Made by a program: the position numbers and the translations under genes
The notes under the pieces: generated by a model
Database searches by the model: none
What the model was told of the DNA's origin: nothing
The model's input: only the letters and a program-made list of their open reading frames with translations
Shown: positions 1 through 5,604 of the stretch, piece by piece
Numbering within the stretch: the first letter of the stretch is position 1
How the letters are laid out: every line of letters starts with the position of its first letter
Assembly (NCBI GenBank): GCA_030830415.1
Contig: JAURNB010000051.1
Location: 1 to 8,019, forward strand
Direction: 5' to 3'
DNA from: Acidimicrobiales bacterium
Lineage (GTDB): Bacteria; Actinomycetota; Acidimicrobiia; Acidimicrobiales; Ilumatobacteraceae
DNA length: 8,019 nt

Positions 1-791
1 ACGGCGATTTTGGCTACAACACCACGCAGTCGGTGTGGGCCTTTGAAAAACTGGTCTTGAAAACGCCGCGCAAAAAAGTAACAGGTTCCATCACGCCAGA
101 GTCGTGGCAGTTGATGCAACAAGACAACCTCATTGTTCCGCGTCGCCCGCAGGCTCCTACCGAATCACACGTTGAGATCTACCTTCCCGAGCAAGTGCTG
201 GTGGTGTTCAAAAAAGGAAAGCCCATTTTGGTTACACACATTTCCACGGGCACCGGAGAAGACTGGTGTGAAGAAGTAACCATCGACCCAGGCGAGCAAG
301 GCAACCCTGGTACCGAGCCACTCAAAAAAGGTATTTGTGGAAATGCAGTAACGCCTGGAGGGTTTTATTACTTCTACAACCGCAAGTCGGGAACGCGTCA
401 AAGCAAACTTGGCACAATGTGGAACCCGGTGTATTTCAACGGCGGCATCGCAGTACATGGTGCTGCACAAGTGCCCAATGCACCTGCCTCTCACGGATGC
501 GTGCGCATCCCCATGCATGTGTCTGAGTATTTTCAAACACTCGTGGCCTATGGAGACCGGGTCTATGTATTTGACGGTGTGAAAGAACCAGAACAATACG
601 GTGCACCGGTTCCTCCTGCCGACAAACCCGATCCGAACTACACCACCACCACAAGTTCAACATCGACAACGTCAACTGTTGTGAAAACAACAACCACTGT
701 GAAGCAAAAAACCACCACCACGCTTCCAGCACCTGTGCCTACGGCAACAACGTCTACCGTTGCTCAAGTGCCAGCAAGTTCGCTGCCCTGA
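1..791 (+). CDS. L,D-transpeptidase with peptidoglycan-binding domain, 5'-truncated
   Basis: The gene is open at the left window edge. The reading frame runs from nt 3, and the GTG at 33 is an internal Val, because the residues before it (GDFGYNTTQSV) continue a peptidoglycan-binding repeat. Visible order: end of a PG_binding_1 domain (to about nt 120), a short linker, a YkuD catalytic domain (about nt 165-580), then a Thr/Ser-rich tail (about nt 640-788). The YkuD signature is clear: a HG motif with His at 456-458, then SHGCVR with His at 492-494 and the catalytic Cys codon at 498-500. Enzymes of this family make 3-3 cross-links in peptidoglycan or attach proteins to it, outside the membrane. 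Any signal peptide would lie upstream of the window. Two further Cys residues (codons at 267 and 336) might form a disulfide. The following hydrolase starts 13 nt downstream, so co-transcription is likely. Family call is secure; cellular role is inferred. Confidence 0.93.
   Translation, partial: GDFGYNTTQSVWAFEKLVLKTPRKKVTGSITPESWQLMQQDNLIVPRRPQAPTESHVEIYLPEQVLVVFKKGKPILVTHISTGTGEDWCEEVTIDPGEQGNPGTEPLKKGICGNAVTPGGFYYFYNRKSGTRQSKLGTMWNPVYFNGGIAVHGAAQVPNAPASHGCVRIPMHVSEYFQTLVAYGDRVYVFDGVKEPEQYGAPVPPADKPDPNYTTTTSSTSTTSTVVKTTTTVKQKTTTTLPAPVPTATTSTVAQVPASSLP
642..788 (+). other. Thr/Ser-rich low-complexity C-terminal tail of the L,D-transpeptidase
   Basis: About 49 residues dominated by Thr, Ser, Val and Pro, with four runs of at least three Thr, encoded by repeated ACC/ACA/ACG codons. 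It follows the catalytic domain and ends without a membrane segment or sortase LPXTG motif. It probably is an extended extracellular tail that could be O-glycosylated or thread through the wall; that role is inference. Confidence 0.8.
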
Positions 792-804
792 AATGTGAGG
801 AACA

Positions 805-1710
805 ATGCAACGAGTGCCCTACGACGAATTCTCACTATTTCACGAGAACATCGCTGAGTATTCCTTAACAGCATCTGCGCGGCCGCAGGTGCAGCGTATT
901 GCTCATCAACTTGGCGATGGTCGAACGGTAAGCGCGTTGAAGTGGGGAAGTGCAGAACCGCAGATGGTTTTCGTTCACGGCGGGTCACAAAATGCGCACA
1001 CGTGGGACACAGTTCTTCTCGATCTTGGTGTGCCAGCACTTGCCATCGACCTGCCCGGCCACGGCCACTCGTCGTGGCGAGACGATGCCATGTATTCACC
1101 GCACTCCATGGCAGTCGATATTGCCGAGGTCGTTGCGTTGCATGCGGCTTCGGCGAAAATAGTGGTGGGAATGTCGCTGGGAGGTCTCACCTCATTAGCT
1201 CTTGCTGGCCATGCGCCACACTTGGTGCAAGAACTCGTGCTTGTCGATATCACCCCAGGTGTGAATGGCGATAAGGCCAAAGCAATTCTCGATTTTGTTA
1301 ATGGTCCGCAAGCCTTTGCCTCATTTGACGACCTGCTCAAGCGAACTATTGAGCACAACCCCACTCGCACTATCGAGTCGTTGCGTCGCGGCATTTTGCA
1401 TAATGCCAAACAACTCGATGATGGCTCGTGGCAGTGGCGCTACGACCGCCGAAGCCATATTCGCAGTGAAAACTCAGAGCCCATCTCGGGTGATGCGCTG
1501 GGTAAATTGTGGGACCTCATTGGCGCGTTGAACTGCCCGCTCACATTATTGCGAGGAGGAACCTCGCCCGTGGTTGACGATGCCGATGTTGCCGAGTTGA
1601 AGCGGCGCCAGGGCCGTGCCGACGTGCTGGTCATCGATGGGGCTGGCCACAGCATTCAGGGTGACAAGCCCCGCGAGCTGGCTGCCTTCCTTGCCACAAA
1701 AAGCGTTTAG
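805..1710 (+). CDS. alpha/beta hydrolase fold protein
   Basis: A 301-residue cytoplasmic-type alpha/beta hydrolase. Visible motifs are the oxyanion-hole HGG at residues 58-61 after a beta strand (MVFVHGGS), the DLPGHGHS loop at 82-89, the nucleophile elbow GMSLGG with Ser124, and a C-terminal GAGH with catalytic His282. The acid is less certain. Asp148, 24 residues after the Ser in LVLVDITP, is one candidate; Asp258 or Asp259 after the late strand (LLRGGTSPVVDD) are the others. The substrate cannot be told from sequence; esterase, lactonase or C-C hydrolase activity are all possible in this superfamily. The ATG has a GAGG ribosome-binding site at 797-800, 4 nt upstream. It sits 13 nt after the L,D-transpeptidase gene, so it is probably its operon partner, although no functional link is evident. 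No signal peptide or membrane segment is seen. Confidence 0.9.
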   Translation: MQRVPYDEFSLFHENIAEYSLTASARPQVQRIAHQLGDGRTVSALKWGSAEPQMVFVHGGSQNAHTWDTVLLDLGVPALAIDLPGHGHSSWRDDAMYSPHSMAVDIAEVVALHAASAKIVVGMSLGGLTSLALAGHAPHLVQELVLVDITPGVNGDKAKAILDFVNGPQAFASFDDLLKRTIEHNPTRTIESLRRGILHNAKQLDDGSWQWRYDRRSHIRSENSEPISGDALGKLWDLIGALNCPLTLLRGGTSPVVDDADVAELKRRQGRADVLVIDGAGHSIQGDKPRELAAFLATKSV

Positions 1711-1873
1711 CGAGGCAAGTTTTGGTGCCGAGGCGGCAATTTCGTTCGCCGCTCACCGTTCGACCACCTTGGTGAGACCCTTTTTCTGATAGGAAAGCAG
1801 GGCAATATTTTTTTTGAAGACTATTGAGAAACCCACATCCCGTTTTCGGATTTGTAAAGGCATACGAGACCCT
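1711..1873 (+). other. noncoding gap before the E1 operon
   Basis: This stretch of 163 nt separates the hydrolase from E1-alpha. Its left half is rich in short inverted repeats (GGCA/TGCC, GCGGC/GCCGC, CTCACC/GGTGAG), and its right half is AT-richer and should hold the E1 promoter. A TTGAGA at 1824-1829 could be a -35 element, but no convincing -10 follows at proper spacing. No known riboswitch was recognised. Confidence 0.5.
1752..1785 (+). terminator. possible intrinsic terminator after the hydrolase gene
   Basis: CTCACC at 1752-1757 pairs perfectly with GGTGAG at 1771-1776 across a 13-nt loop, and a run of five T follows at 1781-1785 after four spacer bases. The stem is short and the loop long, so this is a weak candidate, but the position between two transcription units is right. 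Confidence 0.35.
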
Positions 1874-2866
1874 ATGGCAACAACTAACCGTCCCGATTCA
1901 CCAGATCGTGAAACCCTCGTACAGATGTACGAGATCCAAAACAAGATCAAAACCACCGATGAGCGTTTCCGCTCGATGTTGACGAGTGGTCAAATCCAAT
2001 TGATCTATTACTCGCCACGCGGACAAGAGTGCATTAGCGCCGGTTATGCCGTGCACCTTCGTCCAGATGACTATGTGGTCACCATTTATCGCGGTCTTCA
2101 CGACCACCTTGCAAAGGGTGTACCAATGCGTGAACTCTGGGCAGAGTTCCTTGGCCGTTCCACCGGAACGTGCAAGGGCAAGGGTGGCCCAATGCACATC
2201 ACGCACCCCGATTCGGGCTTGGTAGTAACCACCGGCATCGTGGGTTCAGGTATTCCTATTGCCAACGGTTTCGGACTCGCAGCCCAGCTTGCAGGAACCG
2301 ACCAGGTCACTGTTGTGAACTTCGGTGATGGTGCATCAAACATTGGTGCTTTCCACGAAGGCATGAACATGGCCGCCGTATGGAAATTGCCTGTGGTTTT
2401 TGTTTGCCAGAACAACCTTTATGGCGAGCACACACCAATGTCGATGTCGACAGGTGTCGAGTACATCTCAGAGCGTGGTGCCGCATACGGAATGCCTGCA
2501 GTAACAGTGAACGGTAACGATCCTGTTGCAATGTGGCATGCCGCTGGCGAAGCAATTGCACGCGCTCGTGCAGGTGAGGGTCCAACTCTCATTGAAGCTC
2601 GTACGTATCGTTTCTACGGCCACCTCATGGGTGATGCCATGGAATACATGCCAAAAGAAGAGCGCAAGGCTGCAATGGCTGCCGACCCAGTGCCAGCCTT
2701 CCGTGCCTGGTTGTTGGAAAACGGCCACGCAACAGAAGCACAGCTTGCAGAAATCGAAGACAAGATCGTTGCCATGGTGGACGATGCAGTGGAATTCGCA
2801 ATGAATAGCCCTGAACCATCACTCGACGAGTTGTACACAGACGTTTACGAAGAAATCATTAAGTGA
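1874..2866 (+). CDS. thiamine-diphosphate-dependent 2-oxoacid/acetoin dehydrogenase E1, alpha subunit
   Basis: A 330-residue E1-alpha subunit. The ThDP motif is complete: GDG at 151-153, about 27 residues, then NN at 180-181. Other family landmarks are RGQE at 49-52, YRG at 72-74, CKGKGGPMH at 100-108 and TGIVGSG at 120-126, plus YRFYGH at 245-250. With the beta subunit it should form an alpha2-beta2 enzyme that binds ThDP, decarboxylates or cleaves its substrate, and passes the acyl group to a lipoyl group. The sequence resembles acetoin-dehydrogenase or pyruvate-dehydrogenase type E1-alpha; the substrate is not settled. At the active-site loop, the His that follows YRA in classical E1-alpha (human YRAHG) is Leu75 here (YRGLHDH). 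I chose the ATG at 1874. An in-frame TTG at 1814 would add 20 residues, but it lacks a well-placed ribosome-binding site and those residues do not look like E1. The ribosome-binding site at 1874 is itself weak (GAGA at 1866-1869). E1-beta follows after 9 nt. Confidence 0.93.
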   Translation: MATTNRPDSPDRETLVQMYEIQNKIKTTDERFRSMLTSGQIQLIYYSPRGQECISAGYAVHLRPDDYVVTIYRGLHDHLAKGVPMRELWAEFLGRSTGTCKGKGGPMHITHPDSGLVVTTGIVGSGIPIANGFGLAAQLAGTDQVTVVNFGDGASNIGAFHEGMNMAAVWKLPVVFVCQNNLYGEHTPMSMSTGVEYISERGAAYGMPAVTVNGNDPVAMWHAAGEAIARARAGEGPTLIEARTYRFYGHLMGDAMEYMPKEERKAAMAADPVPAFRAWLLENGHATEAQLAEIEDKIVAMVDDAVEFAMNSPEPSLDELYTDVYEEIIK

Positions 2867-2875
2867 GAGACAACC

Positions 2876-3877
2876 ATGACCACTACTGAACCCCGCATTA
2901 TTCCTATGGGCCTCGCGCTCAACGAAGCTATGGACATCGCAATGGGTCTCGACGAGAAAGTTTTCTTGTTGGGCGAAGACATTGCCGAACCATCTGGTGG
3001 CGTGTACAAAATCACCAAGGGCCTCTCCACAAAATACGGAACACACCGTGTGCGTAAGACCCCTATTTCTGAAGCTGCCATCATTGGCGCTGCAGTAGGT
3101 GCTGCTATCGCTGGTTACAAGCCAGTTGCTGAAATCATGATCATGGACTTCATCGCCGTGTGTCTCGACCAAATCACCAACCATGCAGCGAAAATTCGCT
3201 ACATGTCGGGTGGCCAGACCACTGTTCCGATGGTCATTCGCACCAGCGCTGGCGCAGGCCGTCAGTTCGGCGCACAGCACTCAGAAATGCTTGAAGCATG
3301 GGCTGTGCATACGCCAGGGCTCAAGGTTGTTGTTCCTTCGAACCCAGCCGATGCAAAGGGCTTGCTCATCAGCTCCATCTTCGATCCAGACCCAGTGCTC
3401 TTTGTTGAGCCAATGCTCATGTACTGGGATCCTCAGTACGCATGTGACGTTCCTGTGGGCGACAATCGCATTCCACTTGGCAAGGCCAACATTGTGCGTG
3501 AAGGAAAAGACGTCACCGTCATTTCTTACGGCAAGCAAGTACACGACGCTGTGAAAGCAGCCGACATTCTTGCTGGCGAAGGCGTGTCTGTTGAAGTGAT
3601 CGACCTGCGCACTCTTGTTCCACTCGATGAGGCAACAGTTCTCGCATCGGTATCAAAAACCAAGCGCGCAGTTGTTGTTCACGAAGCAGTCACCCGCTGT
3701 GGTTTTGGTGCTGAATTGTCGAGCCGTATTCACGAAGAACTGTTTGGCACTCTTGCCGCGCCAGTTGCTCGTGTTGGTGGCCAGAACACTCCGGTGCCAT
3801 ACGCAAAGAACTTGGAAACAGCATTTGTTCCACAGGTTGCCGACATCGTTGCGGCAATCAAATCACTCAATAAATAA
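2876..3877 (+). CDS. 2-oxoacid/acetoin dehydrogenase E1, beta subunit
   Basis: A 333-residue E1-beta subunit, the usual length. It has the pyrimidine-binding transketolase domain (about residues 5-180) and the C-terminal transketolase domain (about 205-325). Recognisable blocks are LLGEDIAEPSGGV at 31-43, TPISE at 62-66, FGAQHS at 131-136 and a VIDLRTLVPLD block at 241-251. Glu66 in TPISE is the expected residue that activates the ThDP aminopyrimidine ring, and His135 is the conserved active-site His. It completes the ThDP site with the alpha subunit encoded just upstream. The start has purine-rich GAGAG at 2865-2869, overlapping the alpha stop codon, so translation is probably coupled. The gene ends 6 nt from the stop of the opposing DUF305 gene. 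Branched-chain, pyruvate and acetoin E1-beta subunits cannot be separated safely by eye. Confidence 0.94.
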   Translation: MTTTEPRIIPMGLALNEAMDIAMGLDEKVFLLGEDIAEPSGGVYKITKGLSTKYGTHRVRKTPISEAAIIGAAVGAAIAGYKPVAEIMIMDFIAVCLDQITNHAAKIRYMSGGQTTVPMVIRTSAGAGRQFGAQHSEMLEAWAVHTPGLKVVVPSNPADAKGLLISSIFDPDPVLFVEPMLMYWDPQYACDVPVGDNRIPLGKANIVREGKDVTVISYGKQVHDAVKAADILAGEGVSVEVIDLRTLVPLDEATVLASVSKTKRAVVVHEAVTRCGFGAELSSRIHEELFGTLAAPVARVGGQNTPVPYAKNLETAFVPQVADIVAAIKSLNK

Positions 3878-3883
3878 AGGTTT

Positions 3884-4549
3884 TTACTTCTCGCCAATGA
3901 GGCGAGTGAGTTCTTTCACCTCAAATTTTTGAGCAGAGGCCATGACCTTGGCAAGAGCAGTGACTTCACTGTTTTTGCCATGCATGCCCGCATGTTCTGC
4001 CATGTGAATTCCGCCGTTGTGGTGGGCAATCATGAGTTGTGCGAAAAGAGTGTCTACTTCTTTGCCGCGAGTATTGCGTAGTTGCTGTAACTGCGCATCG
4101 GTGGCATAGCCCGGCATTTGAGCGAGGGGGAGTGGCTCATTCATCCACCCCATGACCTGGTCTGTTTCATTTGTTTCCGATGCTTTGAATTGACGCAGCA
4201 ACTGCACCATGCGACCCGACTCAGACGATTGAGCGATGATGATTTCTCGCGCAATGAGTCGCAATATGCCGCGCGAGGCAAGACCGTCGGGGGTGCCTGC
4301 GCTCGAGGCATCGATGTAGACGAGGCTCATCACCACTGCTTGTTCGTGGTGAACGCGCATATCTTGCAAAAAGCCAATGTCGGATCCGTTGTGTGCTCCG
4401 CGCCCCCGAGACTCGCCCACGGTGAAGGCAACGGCCCCGGAGAGCACGATGCCCGCCACCACGAGCAGGATGATATTGAGTGGGTTCATCCACCATGGGA
4501 GGGGCTGGGGGTCAGAATTTTGGGTCTCTGGGGCTGGGGAAGAATCCAT
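3884..4549 (-). CDS. membrane-anchored DUF305 family protein
   Basis: A 221-residue protein with a short Pro-rich N-terminus, one hydrophobic segment (about residues 24-44, NIILLVVAGIVLSGAV core) and an outward DUF305 domain. Both DUF305 repeats are visible: FLQDMRVHHEQAVVMS at 60-75 and LMIAHHNGGIHMAEHA at 172-187. Their paired His and nearby Met residues (His67, His68, His176, His177, His182, His186, His190) are what suggests metal, probably copper, binding in this family; function here is not proven. The frame stays open to 4717, but that extension would cover the lipoyl gene. I chose the ATG at 4549, which leaves 40 nt between divergent starts. An ATG at 4591, adding 14 residues, has a G-rich upstream sequence and is the main alternative; it would overlap the lipoyl start codon. 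It lies antisense between E1-beta and the lipoyl gene. Confidence 0.85.
   Translation of the reverse strand: MDSSPAPETQNSDPQPLPWWMNPLNIILLVVAGIVLSGAVAFTVGESRGRGAHNGSDIGFLQDMRVHHEQAVVMSLVYIDASSAGTPDGLASRGILRLIAREIIIAQSSESGRMVQLLRQFKASETNETDQVMGWMNEPLPLAQMPGYATDAQLQQLRNTRGKEVDTLFAQLMIAHHNGGIHMAEHAGMHGKNSEVTALAKVMASAQKFEVKELTRLIGEK
3890..3906. terminator. hairpin at the E1-beta / DUF305 tail-to-tail junction
   Basis: CTCGCC at 3890-3895 and GGCGAG at 3901-3906 form a perfect 6-bp stem with a 5-nt loop, inside the last codons of the DUF305 gene and just past the E1-beta stop. Neither direction has a proper T run after the stem, so a terminator role is tentative. It could mark the 3' end of both converging transcripts. 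Confidence 0.3.
4497..4539 (+). other. G-rich tract (possible long-loop G-quadruplex)
   Basis: Six runs of three or more G occur on the plus strand at 4497-4499, 4501-4504, 4507-4511, 4522-4524, 4530-4533 and 4536-4539. The loops are 1, 2, 10, 5 and 2 nt, so any quadruplex needs the 10-nt loop. On the minus strand it encodes the Pro-rich N-terminus of the DUF305 protein, which may be reason enough for its composition. It ends 50 nt before the lipoyl gene start. Confidence 0.4.
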
Positions 4550-4589
4550 AATTCGCAGTGTGCCACGAAAATCCGATAGAACAAGAGCC

Positions 4590-4820
4590 ATGTCTACCCC
4601 CATCAGCATTCCTAAGCTCGGCGTTTCCATGACCGAAGGCACACTCGTTGAATGGCTCGTCGCCGACGGCGACGCCGTCACCCCTGGCGATGTGTTGTAC
4701 CGCATTGAAACCGACAAAGTTGAAAATGAAATTGAAGCTCCAGTAGCCGGTGTTGTTCACATCACTGGTGAAGAGGGTGAAACCTACGAAGTAGGCACCC
4801 AAATCGGCACCATCGACTAA
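4590..4820 (+). CDS. stand-alone lipoyl domain protein
   Basis: A 76-residue protein that is a single biotinyl/lipoyl attachment domain. It begins with the typical strand IPKLGVSMTEG (residues 7-17), continues with WLVADGDAVTPGDVL (22-36), and has the modification hairpin ETDKVENEIEAP (40-51), with Lys43 as the expected lipoylated residue, followed by PVAGVV. The DKV setting with upstream ETD is that of E2 lipoyl domains rather than biotin carriers, which usually show MKM. No subunit-binding domain or acyltransferase domain follows; the stop TAA comes directly after the last strand. It should act as a mobile acyl carrier for the E1 encoded upstream. The ribosome-binding site is poor (AAGAG only 2 nt from the ATG). 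The open frame continues upstream to 4377, but that part is the shadow of the DUF305 gene. The SDR gene follows after 24 nt. Confidence 0.9.
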   Translation: MSTPISIPKLGVSMTEGTLVEWLVADGDAVTPGDVLYRIETDKVENEIEAPVAGVVHITGEEGETYEVGTQIGTID

Positions 4821-4844
4821 ACATCACAAGAAAAGAGTCATCTC

Positions 4845-5600
4845 ATGGAGATCTCAGGTAAGCACGCTCTCGTTACTGGCGCCGGCGCAGGTATTGGCCG
4901 CGCAACAGTCATTGCGCTTGTCCAAAAAGGCGCCAAAGTGGTTGCTGCCGATATCAACGAAGATGGCTTGAAAGAAACCGCAGCACTTGCACAACAAGCA
5001 GTGTCTGGTGCCAACGTGGTCACGGTGAAGGCAGATGTTTCTACCGCTGCTGGTGTTCGCGCCATGTTTGCTTCTGCAACGGCAGCTTTTGGTGGTCTCG
5101 ACATTGTGCACAACAATGCGGGTCTCATTTGTGGTGAACCGCTATGGCCTGAAGCATCGCTTGAAAAAATCTCTGCAGTCATTGCGGTGAACTTGGGTGG
5201 CGTTGCAATGGGCACTCAAGAAGCCATTAAGGCTTTGCGTGCACGTGGCGGCGGCGCCATTGTGAACACAGCCTCTGTAGCTGCATTGCAGGCCATGCCC
5301 ACCGACCCTGTGTATTCCGCAACCAAAGTTGGTGTGGTGCGCATTGTGGAAAGTTGTGCTGGTTTTGCCGCTGAAGGAATTCGCGTCAATGCCGTTCTTC
5401 CTGGCATGGTCGACACCGACATGACCATGAAGCAAACCGGCGACGGTACGCGACCTGCTGCTTGGCTTGCGCCGGTCATCGCGTCAACCGTGATGCTGAC
5501 TGCAGAAGATATAGCTGTTGCAGTTATTGCGCTCATTGAAGATGACACCGCCGTTGGCCAAGCAAAAATTGTTGGCAACGTCGGTCGCGACTACAAGTAA
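4845..5600 (+). CDS. SDR-family NAD(P)-dependent oxidoreductase
   Basis: A 251-residue classical short-chain dehydrogenase/reductase. The cofactor motif TGAGAGIG is at 11-18, Asp36 ends the second strand (AADIN) and suggests NAD rather than NADP, Asp64 lies in KADVS, and NNAG is at 90-93. The catalytic set is Asn116, Ser144, Tyr157 and Lys161 (YSATK). The PG motif after strand 6 is LPGMVDTDM at 185-193. The substrate is unknown. Beside an acetoin/2-oxoacid E1 and a lipoyl protein, an acetoin or 2,3-butanediol dehydrogenase role is an attractive guess, while other alcohol or 3-hydroxyacyl substrates remain possible. The start has a purine-rich site at 4829-4837, 7 nt before the ATG, and the gene lies 24 nt after the lipoyl gene, so they are probably co-transcribed. 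It ends 4 nt from the stop of the opposing acyl-CoA dehydrogenase gene. Confidence 0.93.
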   Translation: MEISGKHALVTGAGAGIGRATVIALVQKGAKVVAADINEDGLKETAALAQQAVSGANVVTVKADVSTAAGVRAMFASATAAFGGLDIVHNNAGLICGEPLWPEASLEKISAVIAVNLGGVAMGTQEAIKALRARGGGAIVNTASVAALQAMPTDPVYSATKVGVVRIVESCAGFAAEGIRVNAVLPGMVDTDMTMKQTGDGTRPAAWLAPVIASTVMLTAEDIAVAVIALIEDDTAVGQAKIVGNVGRDYK

Positions 5601-5604
5601 CGAA

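Noticed and set aside
33..35. GTG as start of the L,D-transpeptidase
   Set aside because: The frame is open to the window edge and the upstream residues complete a peptidoglycan-binding repeat, so this is an internal Val codon.
165..596. Minus-strand open frame of 143 codons under the L,D-transpeptidase
   Set aside because: Shadow of a clear plus-strand enzyme gene; its translation has no recognisable domain.
640..790. Tandem DNA repeat or CRISPR-like array in the Thr-rich segment
   Set aside because: The repetition comes from Thr codons of a low-complexity tail; there are no evenly spaced repeats or spacers.
1814..1873. TTG start adding 20 residues to E1-alpha
   Set aside because: No well-spaced ribosome-binding site, and the extra residues do not resemble E1-alpha N-termini; the ATG at 1874 is better.
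2819..3280. Minus-strand open frame of 153 codons under E1-beta
   Set aside because: Antisense to a conserved E1-beta; residues show no family pattern.
4377..4589. Plus-strand extension of the lipoyl protein by 71 residues
   Set aside because: It is antisense to the DUF305 gene, has no domain character, and the lipoyl fold begins right after the ATG at 4590.
4550..4717. Minus-strand extension of the DUF305 protein to 4717
   Set aside because: It would run antisense through much of the lipoyl gene; the extra residues are featureless Ser/Thr/Met-rich sequence.
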